A stretch of DNA of 64,000 nucleotides from Hassallia byssoidea VB512170 (GTDB lineage: Bacteria; Cyanobacteriota; Cyanobacteriia; Cyanobacteriales; Nostocaceae). Of the stretch, positions 1 to 8,290 are shown in pieces; the stretch's first letter is position 1, and each line of letters opens with the position of its first letter. The DNA lies in NCBI RefSeq assembly GCF_000817785.2, contig NZ_JTCM02000006.1:92768-156767 (forward strand), given 5' to 3'. Below the pieces are notes generated by a model, which made no database searches, was not told where the DNA came from, and was given only the letters and a program-made list of their open reading frames with translations. The translations under genes were made by a program, and so were the position numbers.

Positions 1-3
1 ATA

Positions 4-636
4 ATGAACTTTGCTGCAATTCCCTTAATTCGCTTCAGTTGTTTATCATTGCTAGCAGCCCTCAGCTTGCTATCACCTGTGAATGCTCAGGTAATCAAGT
101 TACCAAGCAATCCTAACCAAGCACAACCGATCAACCCTGATGACCCGAACAATCTCCGTCCCACTGCACCAAATGGTACTCTTTTAAGCATTGAGGGGGG
201 CAAGCGTCTGATGAGTGAGGCAAGTAGTGCAGTTGGTTCTCAAAACTATGCTACTGCTGCGAAGAAACTCCAGGAAGCACGTCAGGTTTTTAACCAGCTA
301 TCTAATTTTTATCAAGACTTGAATTCTAGCTTTTCGGGAATTGATAACAGAATTTCTGATTCCCTGCGAAAAAAGGCGTTAGAAACTGCTCAAATGCGAG
401 ATGAATCTACCTATCAGCTAGCGCTGGTACATCGGGCGCAAAATCAACCTGAATTAGCTGTGCCTTTGTTGGTTCAGATTATTCGCTCTCAAAACCCAAC
501 GCGAGAATTAGGTAAGAAGGCTTACCAGCAGTTATTAGAGTTAGGTTTTGTGGATTCTCCTTATCCTCGCACTGGTAGTAGTTCTTCTTCGCCCTCTCCC
601 CGCACTGGTAATAGTTCCTCTTCCCCAAAGAAATAA
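4..636 (+). CDS. Secreted hypothetical protein with helical core and Ser-rich tail
   Basis: A 210-aa protein opens with a clear signal peptide: Arg10, a hydrophobic Leu/Ala-rich stretch, and a likely cut after Ala28 (VNA-Q). A Pro/Asn-rich linker (about 35-60) leads into a helical region (about 65-185) whose spacing of Ala, Tyr and Leu residues recalls TPR-like hairpins. The tail is low-complexity Ser/Pro with two near-identical RTGxSSSSP units. No enzymatic motif is visible. The gene lies 3 bases from the window edge, so a start further upstream cannot be excluded. It probably acts in the periplasm or at the thylakoid/outer envelope; the function is unknown. Confidence 0.7.
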   Translation: MNFAAIPLIRFSCLSLLAALSLLSPVNAQVIKLPSNPNQAQPINPDDPNNLRPTAPNGTLLSIEGGKRLMSEASSAVGSQNYATAAKKLQEARQVFNQLSNFYQDLNSSFSGIDNRISDSLRKKALETAQMRDESTYQLALVHRAQNQPELAVPLLVQIIRSQNPTRELGKKAYQQLLELGFVDSPYPRTGSSSSSPSPRTGNSSSSPKK

Positions 637-847
637 AAACTCTTTTTTCGTTGATTATTCTTTTCTCTCCTTGCCCCCTCCTGAACCCCCAATGCTAGGA
701 TGGGGTTATGTGCCATGACATGGCGTTCTCAAAAAGTGGGCGATCGCTTTGGGCGTGTGCTAACCATTGCTAAAATCTTATGTTGGCAAAGGTAAGCGAC
801 AGGTATTTGTTGTTAATAATAGAAACAGAAGTTTTTCAGGAATGGCG

Positions 848-1105
848 ATGATTAGTCCGCAGCAAGTTGAAGCAATGATCAAGGCGGAACTGCCAGATGC
901 CCAAGTTCAGGTGCAAGACTTGACTGGTGGAGGAGACCACTATCAAGTCACTGTAGTTTCATCGCATTTTGCAGGCAAGGGGCTGGTGCAACAACATCAG
1001 TTAATTTATCGCGCTTTGCAGCAAGCTATGTCAAATGATTCAATTCATGCCTTAGCACTCAAAACCTATACTCCTGAGTCTTGGCAGACAACAGCCGCTT
1101 CGTAA
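848..1105 (+). CDS. BolA family protein
   Basis: An 85-aa BolA-fold protein. It carries the typical core: an N-terminal helix (VEAMIKAELPDA), the DLTGGGDHYQVTVVS strand region, and the AGKGLVQQHQLIYRAL helix with the invariant His used for Fe-S cluster ligation. BolA proteins pair with monothiol CGFS glutaredoxins to bind a shared 2Fe-2S cluster, and such a glutaredoxin starts 40 bases downstream. I chose ATG 848 because CAGGA (837-841) lies 6 bases before it; ATG 842 would abut that site, and the longer open frame back to 767 has no family similarity. Family assignment is firm; the physiological role (iron sensing or Fe-S trafficking) is inferred. Confidence 0.9.
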   Translation: MISPQQVEAMIKAELPDAQVQVQDLTGGGDHYQVTVVSSHFAGKGLVQQHQLIYRALQQAMSNDSIHALALKTYTPESWQTTAAS

Positions 1106-1144
1106 CTCCTCACTCTTGAAACCATAATAGGAAACCGAAAGAAC

Positions 1145-1468
1145 ATGACACCAGAAGTTAAAGATAAAATTGACAACTTGGTAAGCCAAAACAAGATTAT
1201 GGTTTTCATGAAGGGAACCAAGTTGATGCCTCAGTGCGGTTTCTCCAACAATGTTGTACAGATTCTCAATACCTTGGGAGTTCCCTTTGAGACGCTTGAC
1301 ATTCTCGCTGACCCAGAAATCCGTCAGGGAATTAAAGAATATTCTAATTGGCCCACAATTCCCCAAGTCTATATTGATGGTCAATTTGTCGGCGGTTCCG
1401 ATATTTTGATTGAATTGTACCAAAAAGGCGAATTGCAGCAAATGGTGGAAGTTGCTTTAGCTTCGTAA
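1145..1468 (+). CDS. grxD: Monothiol glutaredoxin, Grx4/GrxD type
   Basis: A 107-aa single-domain CGFS glutaredoxin. The active-site CGFS sits at about residues 31-34 after MVFMKGTKLMPQ. The glutathione-binding WPTIPQVYIDG and GGSDI motifs follow. Proteins of this class carry a glutathione-coordinated 2Fe-2S cluster and deliver it to apoproteins, often as a heterodimer with BolA. The bolA-like gene ends 39 bases upstream on the same strand, so the two are probably co-transcribed, and a terminator hairpin follows at about 1626. The length is normal for the cyanobacterial short form. Confidence 0.95.
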   Translation: MTPEVKDKIDNLVSQNKIMVFMKGTKLMPQCGFSNNVVQILNTLGVPFETLDILADPEIRQGIKEYSNWPTIPQVYIDGQFVGGSDILIELYQKGELQQMVEVALAS

Positions 1469-1499
1469 ACCAAAACGTATGAAGCTATGTGTGATGCGT

Positions 1500-1625
1500 A
1501 TGAGGCGATCGCGCCGCGCCGCGTGCCTCTAAAAGAGCGCAGCGTCTGGTGACAGGAGAAGAGACGCTTTTTGATGTGCGATCGCCTTTATGCGGGCGCT
1601 TTGCGCCCGGAGCGCTTGTTCTAAA
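1500..1625. repeat. Dispersed GC-rich palindromic repeat block with HIP1 sites
   Basis: Non-coding sequence between grxD and its terminator contains two HIP1-type sites (GAGGCGATCGCG, GTGCGATCGCC) and short mirrored words such as GCGCCGCGCCGCG, AGAGCGCAGCGTCT / AGACGCTTTTTG and GCGGGCGCTTTGCGCCCG. The last forms a strong hairpin. The words GCAGCGTCT and AGACGCT recur in the repeat blocks near 25.4 kb and 53.0 kb. Confidence 0.6.
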
Positions 1626-1678
1626 ATTCCTTCAGCTTTGTTTGGGCTAACCACACAACGCTGAAGGAATATTTTTTA
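1626..1678 (+). terminator. Rho-independent terminator after grxD
   Basis: ATTCCTTCAGC (about 1627-1637) pairs with GCTGAAGGAAT (about 1660-1670) around a 22-base loop, and a T-rich run (ATTTTTTATA) follows directly. The position fits the end of the bolA-grxD transcript. Confidence 0.75.
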
Positions 1679-1786
1679 TACAATTTGTGCCTGGTCAGAC
1701 CAATATTGCCCATTGACCAATGCCGATAATATGTTATAATTATCAGCGTTGATTAACGGTTACTAACGATTAACTCTAAAAGGGCA

Positions 1787-2047
1787 TTAGTAGTAATCGT
1801 GTTGTCGTTGTGTCTCTGGCTCTGGTTGGGTCATGACAAAGTTTGATCCATCGTACAAGTAGCGGCTGGCTTCCTCTTCTAAACGATGAATCAAATAAGG
1901 TTCAATAGTGTTACTATGTCGCAGGGCGGCTAGATATCCATCCAAATACATCCGCATATCATCCGTCCGATAACCGCGATTCCATAGCTCGACGAAGGCG
2001 TCGGTAAGTCTTTGGTAGTAGCGAATGGTTTGTGTGTCTTGAAGCAT
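1787..2047 (-). CDS. Small conserved cyanobacterial protein (DUF6761-like)
   Basis: An 86-aa soluble protein rich in Tyr, Arg and acidic residues, predicted largely helical (RYYQRLTDAFVELWNRGY, MRMYLDGYLAALRHS). No signal peptide or catalytic motif is visible. It resembles the small conserved family I know as DUF6761 in cyanobacteria; that name is from memory, not a search. The gene stands alone between the grxD terminator and a long intergenic region. Function unknown. Confidence 0.75.
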   Translation of the reverse strand: MLQDTQTIRYYQRLTDAFVELWNRGYRTDDMRMYLDGYLAALRHSNTIEPYLIHRLEEEASRYLYDGSNFVMTQPEPETQRQHDYY

Positions 2048-2611
2048 AACAGAGGATAGAAATCTCTTAAGAATGAAAATTGTAAATGATTCACATGCAA
2101 ATGTGAAGTCATACTTTCAGGTTGCCATCAAATTGAAGATGATAACTCTACTTTGGGGATCACTACCTATTGGCTACAGTCTAACTAGATCCTATTCCAG
2201 AAAAAGCGGAATGGGATTGCCAGTTTAGTATTCTTATGATTTTCTCTCAAAGTAGTTCGACTTGACTGAGGGGTGTAAGCATTTATTTCATCTGCCAAAT
2301 GGAATATTTATTCATATTTATGCTGAAACATAGCTTTGGTAAGGATTAGCTTATTTTGTGAGATGAGAGTTTGTCAATAGCAACCAGCGTGAAAGCAAGA
2401 TGTTTAACTTATGAGATTTTACTTTCCCGGAATTCTAACAAAAATTTAAGAAGATTACCAATTCACCTTTGCCAAGGCATAAATTACCTACTTGTCAACT
2501 TTTTTATTAGAAAAAGTTATGCTAATCGCAATGGAGGTAACAAGGGCTACAAAACCTTAGACATTGGCTTTGTTACTTTGAAAGTCATCGACGCTAAGGG
2601 GTATTGCCACC
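2048..2611. other. Intergenic region, no gene recognised
   Basis: About 560 bases of AT-rich sequence between two divergently oriented genes. An open frame at 2371-2631 lacks family similarity, has atypical composition and overlaps the start of the response regulator, so I do not call it. The region presumably holds both promoters. I see no convincing tRNA or structured RNA. Confidence 0.5.
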
Positions 2612-3403
2612 GTGGGATCGGTTTGTATTGAAATCATTGAGGGAAATCCCCATCTGAGGTCGTTGCTGGGTTGGCACTTGCAACAACTAGAGTATCGCGT
2701 GCATCAAGCCGCCAGTATTTATCAAGCAAGGGAAGTTTTTATCAGCCAACAACCAACACTAATTATTCTTGATGCTGATTTGCCTGATGGCGATGGCATT
2801 GAGTTTTGCCGTTGGTTGCACCGTCAGCAACAACCTTTAATTTTAATGCTATCTGCCCGGACTAATGAAGCTGATATCGTCGCTGGTTTGAAAGCTGGGG
2901 CTGATGATTATCTCAGCAAACCTTTTGGGATGCAAGAGTTTCTAGCGCGGGTAGAGGCACTAATTCGCCGCAGACGCGCACCTGTAGCGCCAGCTTATCT
3001 CGATTATGGCTCTATCCAAATCGATTTAGTGCAGCGCCGGGTTCGCTTTCAAGGCGAATTTATCGATTTAACACCGCAAGAGTTCAGTTTACTGTATGTT
3101 TTGGCGCAAGCAGGCGGAGTGCCTTTAAGTAGGACAGAATTGCTACGTCGTGCTTGGCCCGATGCTATTGATAACCCACGTACTATTGATACTCACGTTT
3201 TATCATTACGGAAAAAAGTTGAACTCGATCCTCGACAACCCAGTTTGATTCAAACTATCCGCAATGTCGGATATCGCTTTAACATGGAAATTATAAACGC
3301 CAACCCGCCACAATCACAAGCAAAGTTAGCGAAAGAGAGATTTACTAATCAACGTTCAACTCTTAGCAGTCAAGTTTCAGAAGGAGAGGTGGTTACTGGG
3401 TAA
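2612..3403 (+). CDS. OmpR-family response regulator
   Basis: A 263-aa two-component regulator. The N-terminal receiver (about 3-118) holds the phospho-acceptor region LIILDADLPDGDG, the conserved Ser in MLSARTNEAD, and Lys in DDYLSKPFG. The C-terminal winged helix (about 130-225) shows LTPQEFSLLYVL, ELLRRAWPDA, the recognition region RTIDTHVLSLRKK and the closing IRNVGYRF. A 35-residue disordered tail follows. The start is GTG with AAGGGG about 10 bases upstream. No histidine kinase lies beside it, so it is an orphan regulator. It resembles cyanobacterial regulators of the NblR/RpaB neighbourhood, but I cannot fix the subfamily. Confidence 0.9.
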   Translation: MGSVCIEIIEGNPHLRSLLGWHLQQLEYRVHQAASIYQAREVFISQQPTLIILDADLPDGDGIEFCRWLHRQQQPLILMLSARTNEADIVAGLKAGADDYLSKPFGMQEFLARVEALIRRRRAPVAPAYLDYGSIQIDLVQRRVRFQGEFIDLTPQEFSLLYVLAQAGGVPLSRTELLRRAWPDAIDNPRTIDTHVLSLRKKVELDPRQPSLIQTIRNVGYRFNMEIINANPPQSQAKLAKERFTNQRSTLSSQVSEGEVVTG

Positions 3404-3456
3404 TGGGTAATTGGTAATTGGTAATCGGTAACAACCCTCCAACTAACAACTAACAA

Positions 3457-4227
3457 TTAACCCCATTCTTCATCTAGTTGAGTTTGTGCTTGTGTTAAGC
3501 AAGAACGTAAGTTAACCCAGTCTACTTCCACGGCTTTTTGATTTGCTAACAAGCGACCTTGCTGGAGGTGTAATAAGCGGGTACAAGACATCTGAGCTAA
3601 CTCTAATTGGTGATTTACCATGAAAATGGTGGTTTGATGATTTTGAGTTAGTTTTAAGACTTGCATTAGACGCTCTGCTGTGCCAATGTCTAAAGAAGAT
3701 GTTGGCTCGTCTAATAATAAGATTTTTGGTTGGATAACTAAAGCACGAGCGATCGCTATTAATTGTCTTTGTCCTGCCGAAAGTTGTACCTCAGTTTTTC
3801 CTAACCAATCATTGGGAATGTGCAGTTGTTCTATCCAGTAACTGACACGTTGCTGAATTGTCTGTTTGGCTAAACCACGCAAAACTAACGGGTAAGCTAA
3901 CGCTTCTGTCACTGTCATTCCCAATAATTTGGTTTCTTGCGGTACGAGTGTCACATTAGCGCGTAACTCTAAGATGGGAATTTGCCGATATTCCTGATTC
4001 TCAAGATAGATTTTACCGCTACTCGGTTCATCAAGGCGGTTGATCAGGCGTAATAATGAAGTTTTGCCAGCACCAGTCAGCCCGATAATAGCGAGAAATT
4101 CGTCCTTGCTAACCTCAAAGGAAATATCTTGTAATATAGGATATCCTTGTTGGTTGCTTTTAAGGGTTTTCAGTTTGGCAAATAGATTTACTTGCTCTAG
4201 CTTTAGTTTGGGATTATCCAAGTGCAA
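3457..4227 (-). CDS. ABC transporter ATP-binding protein
   Basis: A 256-aa stand-alone nucleotide-binding subunit. Walker A is GLTGAGKTS (about 49-57), Q-loop LVPQE, signature LSAGQRQ, Walker B ILLLDEPT and the switch His in FMVNHQ. The A-loop and D-loop are also present. The signature has Ala in place of the usual second Gly (LSGGQ), a common variant. The length fits phosphate/polar amino acid-type importers or FetA-like exporter ATPases. No permease or binding protein lies beside it, so the substrate is unknown and the permease must be elsewhere. Confidence 0.9.
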   Translation of the reverse strand: MHLDNPKLKLEQVNLFAKLKTLKSNQQGYPILQDISFEVSKDEFLAIIGLTGAGKTSLLRLINRLDEPSSGKIYLENQEYRQIPILELRANVTLVPQETKLLGMTVTEALAYPLVLRGLAKQTIQQRVSYWIEQLHIPNDWLGKTEVQLSAGQRQLIAIARALVIQPKILLLDEPTSSLDIGTAERLMQVLKLTQNHQTTIFMVNHQLELAQMSCTRLLHLQQGRLLANQKAVEVDWVNLRSCLTQAQTQLDEEWG

Positions 4228-4254
4228 ATTCGGTAGGTATTAATTTTTTTATCT

Positions 4255-4330
4255 CACGCAGAGGAGCCAGTGCGTTGCGGGGGTTCCCCCCGTTGTAGCA
4301 CCTGGCGTAGCGCAAAGGCGCAAAGGTTAA
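4255..4330. repeat. Dispersed palindromic repeat, family A
   Basis: The core GCGTTGCGGGGGTTCCCCCC is followed by GTTGTAGCACCTGGCG, giving two nested hairpins. Close relatives occur near 32.43, 43.44, 48.96 and 54.77 kb, always in intergenic sequence. A CGCAGAG word precedes the core. Confidence 0.75.
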
Positions 4331-4336
4331 GAAAAT

Positions 4337-4900
4337 TTAATTTAAGTTACCCAATGTTAAAGCTGTGGTAATAGTCCAAGCATCAACTAATAGTAAGAAG
4401 AATGTAGATACAAGTAAAGCTACGTACATCCAGGGTTGTGCTAGAGGGTAGACATCTGTGGTGTCAATGCCAGTTTTTGCTTGCACTTGGCGGACTAATT
4501 GGGCAAATCCTGCCACGCGCATCGGTAGTAAATAAGCTTTGCCGTCTTGACTGAGGAAGTAATAAACTAAACCTCCTTGCCCTGTGGTACGAGGTTTTAA
4601 TTCTTTGACTTGCGACCAAGGTAAAGACCAACCTTTACGAAAGAAGCGCGGAACCCAAACGGGGTAAGTAACTTGAATTCCTTGGTCGTCTAAAATTACT
4701 CTTTCGGTTAAGACTGCATACAAAGCAAGAAAACCGATGCTGATTCCTACCCACAATAGTGCTGGGGGTATGGGTGAGGCTGTCGCTTGAGATAAAAAAG
4801 GTAATGGCGCTGTGAGGGCTATGTAGAGGCTTAACAGGGCGATGCGAATTAAGGGAGAAAGACGAAAAATGAAAGTTGAGGTATCAGTTGATGCTGTCAC
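4337..4900 (-). CDS. Conserved membrane protein with PH-like central domain
   Basis: A 187-aa protein with two N-terminal transmembrane helices (about 16-36 and 46-64), a soluble beta-rich segment (about 68-140, ERVILDDQGIQVTYPVW and LPWSQVKELKPR resembling bacterial PH/YdbT-like modules) and one C-terminal helix (about 157-180). This layout is common in cyanobacterial hypothetical membrane proteins. It runs in the same direction as the next gene upstream. No catalytic residues are evident; function unknown. Confidence 0.7.
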   Translation of the reverse strand: MTASTDTSTFIFRLSPLIRIALLSLYIALTAPLPFLSQATASPIPPALLWVGISIGFLALYAVLTERVILDDQGIQVTYPVWVPRFFRKGWSLPWSQVKELKPRTTGQGGLVYYFLSQDGKAYLLPMRVAGFAQLVRQVQAKTGIDTTDVYPLAQPWMYVALLVSTFFLLLVDAWTITTALTLGNLN

Positions 4901-4967
4901 GGCTGAAATAGCGATCGCTTGCTTTTATTACATACTAACGAAACGATTCAGCTAGAAAGTCAAACGA

Positions 4968-5429
4968 TTACGGTAAATACTTTTGAACTACAATCCAACC
5001 GGTTAAGGATACCCAAGCAAAGCCGATAAATAAAATAATATTTGTCCCGATGTGTAAAGGTCTAGCCCAAGATTTTCTAGCGCTAATTTGGGTGGCACTA
5101 AAAGCAGATACTAAAACTAATGCTACGACTATTAAACCGGCTAATAAGTGTGAGGAGTGTCCTAAGGAACCAAAATGACCGAAAGTGCCAACAATACCGA
5201 TCGCCAACAGCAGCATCACTAAACTTACCATGCAGCAACCGATGATAAAGTGGAGATCGCGCACTTTTTGATTTTCCCCCCCAAACGCCGACATAAAAGA
5301 CAGATGCCGAGAAGTTCTCATCTGAAACATCAAAACCCCAGTTACCGCAAGCAACAAATAAGCCAATAGCGACAACCCCATTGACCAAGCTGCTATTTTC
5401 CACAACCAAACGAAAGAAGGCAGATCCAT
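4968..5429 (-). CDS. DUF4079-type integral membrane protein
   Basis: A 153-aa protein with four predicted transmembrane helices (about 7-30, 55-75, 85-105 and 120-145) and conserved His residues at helix ends (DLHFIIGC, FGHFGSLGHSSH, LHIGTN) that recall a cytochrome b561-like haem or quinone site. It fits cyanobacterial DUF4079. The open frame extends 67 codons upstream, but that stretch is translated GACAAGGGG/GGTAATA repeat, so I start at ATG 5429 (MDLPSFVWLW). Confidence is high for a real membrane protein and moderate for the family. Confidence 0.8.
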   Translation of the reverse strand: MDLPSFVWLWKIAAWSMGLSLLAYLLLAVTGVLMFQMRTSRHLSFMSAFGGENQKVRDLHFIIGCCMVSLVMLLLAIGIVGTFGHFGSLGHSSHLLAGLIVVALVLVSAFSATQISARKSWARPLHIGTNIILFIGFAWVSLTGWIVVQKYLP

Positions 5430-5473
5430 ATTAAGGATTGTAGATGAAAGTAGGGCATGGGGCATTGGGCATC

Positions 5474-5590
5474 GGGAATAGGTAATAGGTAATAGGTAAT
5501 AGGTAATAGAAAGAAATTGTCCCCCTTGTCCCCCTTGTCCCCCTTGTCTCCTTGTCCCCTTGCCCCCTTGTCTCCCCCTTCCCCATTCCG
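5474..5590. repeat. Short tandem repeats (GGTAATA)n and (CCCCCTTGT)n
   Basis: At least four GGTAATA units are followed by a run of CCCCCTTGT-type nonamers with some degenerate copies. Related heptamers and nonamers recur at 21.8, 22.3, 37.3, 42.8, 54.9 and 56.1 kb. This is typical STRR material of heterocystous cyanobacteria. It lies directly upstream of the DUF4079 gene. Confidence 0.85.
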
Positions 5591-5610
5591 CAATGACTAA
5601 TAAACAAAAC

Positions 5611-5634
5611 AGGGCTGCTGAGTCCAGCAACCCT
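5611..5634 (-). terminator. Hairpin terminator after the DUF1830 gene
   Basis: Read on the minus strand, AGGGTTGCTG and CAGCAGCCCT form a 10-bp stem (one G-T pair) with a GACT loop, followed by GTTTTGTTTA. It sits 29 bases beyond the stop codon of the DUF1830 gene. Confidence 0.65.
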
Positions 5635-5662
5635 CTTTATTGAGCTAAATTGTTTTTTTTAA

Positions 5663-6055
5663 TCAACGGATATTCGCACCAGCCATTTTAAAGGATTGTG
5701 TTGTATCGCCGATTTTTGTATTAATTGTCTGCATCAACTTTTTTTTATTGATTGGATCTATTCCTGTTTCTGAGTCTGTACTAAACTCATTAGTACTAGG
5801 TTCGTCTAGGGCGAGGCGATCGCATGGAATTGTATCCGATAAAATTGCGCTTGCCATCATGCCCGTATGAATCTCTAGGTGAGCAACTTTTGGTGCTTCA
5901 AAAACTAATCGTTGTCCGGGAAAAACCACCCGTTCAAAGTACCAGCTGGGAATATCTGAAATGCGAGCCACCTGTATTTTGCTCGTGGCATTAACGTAGC
6001 AGCAGAGAATTTTCCCTGATTGCTCTGGTGGTAAAGAATCTAATATTTGAGCCAT
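5663..6055 (-). CDS. DUF1830 domain protein
   Basis: A 130-aa soluble protein. Residues about 15-80 hold the DUF1830 core: ILCCYVNATSKIQVARI, PSWYFERVVFPGQRLVFEA, LEIHTG. This family is confined to cyanobacteria and has no known activity. The C-terminal 45 residues are polar and less conserved. A minus-strand terminator follows. Length and motif order are normal for the family. Confidence 0.85.
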   Translation of the reverse strand: MAQILDSLPPEQSGKILCCYVNATSKIQVARISDIPSWYFERVVFPGQRLVFEAPKVAHLEIHTGMMASAILSDTIPCDRLALDEPSTNEFSTDSETGIDPINKKKLMQTINTKIGDTTQSFKMAGANIR

Positions 6056-6644
6056 AACTGCTAAAAAGCTTTACGCCACAATTTTATATTACACCAGCAA
6101 AGCTAGCATCGACTGATCCCCATATGCTGTAACTGCGAATACCAACTGAACTTTTCTTGATAATTTCTATCATAAGTTATGTCAACTCTATGAAAACATT
6201 GTTAAATTTTCTGCCTTTTGGGAAATTGTAGATTAAGCATCAATCTTTTTCAGATTTTACTCTTTGGTGAAGCATCTATAACTTGCTTGATATAAGTAGC
6301 GACCACCAATAGCGGAGATTCCCTTATTTTTCCTATACCTGGGGAGGGAATTTTTTGGATTCACTTAGTAAGCGACTAACACACCGCAGGCGATCGCTTA
6401 ATAGATAAACTCGGTGTTATCGTAAAGTTATATGGAAATTGCTTTCATAAAACTCATCTATAAAAACCATACATCTGTAAAAGCAAAGTGATAAGCGCTA
6501 TTGCCACAGATGTTACATCGCTCTTTACTGGTATCAATCATCGGCGCAAATGTCAAGCACGAGAAGTGATAAATAAAGAAAAACCACATCCAAGACACTT
6601 GAAACTGAAATATTTCTCTTTTTTTCTCCCTGAATAATGGCAAG
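6056..6644. other. Intergenic region, no gene recognised
   Basis: About 590 bases between divergent genes, with a HIP1 site near 6390 and a GGGGAGGGAATTTTTTGG run near 6340-6357 that could belong to a terminator-like fold. Open frames inside it on the minus strand show no family features. It presumably carries the promoter and leader of the radical SAM gene. Confidence 0.4.
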
Positions 6645-8237
6645 ATGAAAGTTAAAACACCGATGATGGAAAACCGAATTCTCTACGTTCGCCTTCCTTG
6701 TAACCCCATTTTTCCCATTGGGGTAGTTTATCTTGCGGATCACGTTCACAAGCTATTTCCCAATATCGAACAGCGCATTTTCGATTTGGGAACGGTGCCA
6801 CCTTTAGATTATTACTCTGCTCTTGATAGGTGTATCGATGAATTTAAACCGACACTGTTAGTATTTTCTTGGCGGGATATTCAAATTTACGCCCCAGTCG
6901 GTGGACGTGGTGGAAATCCGCTACAAAACGCCTTTGAATTTTACTACGCGAAGAATCCTTTTATCAAATTACGCGGCGCATTAGGCGGTTTGCGAATCTT
7001 CATCGCCTATTATGTAGAGTTGTGGCGAAACTTGGGATTAATCAAACGCGGTTTAAAACGCGCTCAAAAATATAATTCTCAAGCCCGTGCGATTGTTGGT
7101 GGTGGTGCAGTCAGTGTCTTTTACGAACAGTTGGGTAAAAGCTTGCCTAAACAAACAATTATATCTGTAGGTGAAGGCGAAACTCTCTTGGAAAAACTTT
7201 TAAGTGGTAAAGAGTTCCGGGATGAACGCTGTTATGTGGTGGGAGAAACTCAACCACGCGATCGCTTAATTCACGAACAACCCACCCCGTTAGAAAAAAG
7301 CGCTTGTAACTACGATTATATAGAAAGCATCTGGTCTGACTTCAACTACTATCTGCAAGAAGAAGACTTCTACATCGGTGTGCAAACCAAGCGCGGATGT
7401 CCTCACAACTGCTGTTATTGCGTTTACACTGTCGTTGAAGGCAAACAAGTACGCATCAATCCAGCGGATGAAGTTGTCGCCGAGATGCGTCAATTATACG
7501 ATCGCGGCATTCGCAACTTCTGGTTTACCGATGCCCAATTCATCCCCGCACGAAGATTTATCAATGATGCTGTCGAACTTTTACAGAAAATCGTCGATTC
7601 TGGAATGACAGATATCCATTGGGCAGCATACATCAGAGCAGACAACCTGACACCAGAGTTGTGTGAATTGATGGCAAAAACCGGGATGAACTACTTTGAA
7701 ATCGGTATCACCAGCGGTTCCCAAGAACTTGTCAGAAAAATGCGGATGGGGTATAATCTGCGAACCGTCTTACAAAACTGCCGCGATTTAAAAGCAGCTG
7801 GTTTCAACGACTTAGTTTCCGTCAATTATTCATTTAACGTCATTGACGAACGTCCCGAAACTATTCGCCAAACGATCGCTTACCACCGCGAATTAGAAAG
7901 AATATTTGGCGCTGATAAAGTTGAACCTGCTATTTTCTTTATTGGATTGCAACCGCATACCCACTTAGAAGAATACGCTTTTAAAGAAGGCATCCTCAAA
8001 CCAGGATACAATCCAATGAGCTTGATGCCCTGGACAGCCAAGAAATTATTATGGAACCCCGAACCCCTCGGTTCCTTCTTTGGTGAAGTCTGCTTGCAAG
8101 CTTGGCAACAAAACCCCAACGACTTCGGACGCGAAGTCATGAAAATCCTCGAAGAGAAACTCGGTTGCGCTGACTTAGAAGAAGCACTTTCTGCACCAAT
8201 AGAAAGCAAAGAAAAACAGTTGGCTGGAGTTTCATAA
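6645..8237 (+). CDS. Photosystem II high-light-acclimation-type radical SAM protein
   Basis: A 530-aa B12-binding-like/radical SAM protein. The N-terminal half (about 8-200) has a cobalamin-type Rossmann arrangement (CNPIFPIGVVYLADHV, GGGAVSVF, SVGEGE). The radical SAM 4Fe-4S motif is C252-x3-C256-x2-C259 (CPHNCCYC), followed by FWFTDAQF and FEIGITSGS. It matches the cyanobacterial family usually named photosystem II high light acclimation radical SAM protein; the substrate is unknown. The start could also be ATG 6663 or 6666 (MMENRILYV); ATG 6645 has a weak GGCAAG upstream. A strong hairpin terminator follows at 8254. The gene appears monocistronic. Confidence 0.88.
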   Translation: MKVKTPMMENRILYVRLPCNPIFPIGVVYLADHVHKLFPNIEQRIFDLGTVPPLDYYSALDRCIDEFKPTLLVFSWRDIQIYAPVGGRGGNPLQNAFEFYYAKNPFIKLRGALGGLRIFIAYYVELWRNLGLIKRGLKRAQKYNSQARAIVGGGAVSVFYEQLGKSLPKQTIISVGEGETLLEKLLSGKEFRDERCYVVGETQPRDRLIHEQPTPLEKSACNYDYIESIWSDFNYYLQEEDFYIGVQTKRGCPHNCCYCVYTVVEGKQVRINPADEVVAEMRQLYDRGIRNFWFTDAQFIPARRFINDAVELLQKIVDSGMTDIHWAAYIRADNLTPELCELMAKTGMNYFEIGITSGSQELVRKMRMGYNLRTVLQNCRDLKAAGFNDLVSVNYSFNVIDERPETIRQTIAYHRELERIFGADKVEPAIFFIGLQPHTHLEEYAFKEGILKPGYNPMSLMPWTAKKLLWNPEPLGSFFGEVCLQAWQQNPNDFGREVMKILEEKLGCADLEEALSAPIESKEKQLAGVS

Positions 8238-8253
8238 ACTCTTTTCTGAGAAT

Positions 8254-8282
8254 AAACCCGGTTTCTTAGAGAAACCGGGTTT
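8254..8282. terminator. Perfect hairpin between converging genes
   Basis: AAACCCGGTTTC (8254-8265) and GAAACCGGGTTT (8271-8282) form a perfect 12-bp stem with a 5-base loop. It lies between the + strand radical SAM gene and the - strand gene ending at 8291, so it can terminate both. Confidence 0.85.
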
Positions 8283-8290
8283 ATGAACGT

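Noticed and set aside
2371..2631. 86-codon open frame upstream of the response regulator
   Set aside because: No family features, unusual composition, and it overlaps the regulator start.
4968..5630. Long form of the DUF4079 protein
   Set aside because: The extra 67 codons are translated tandem repeat.
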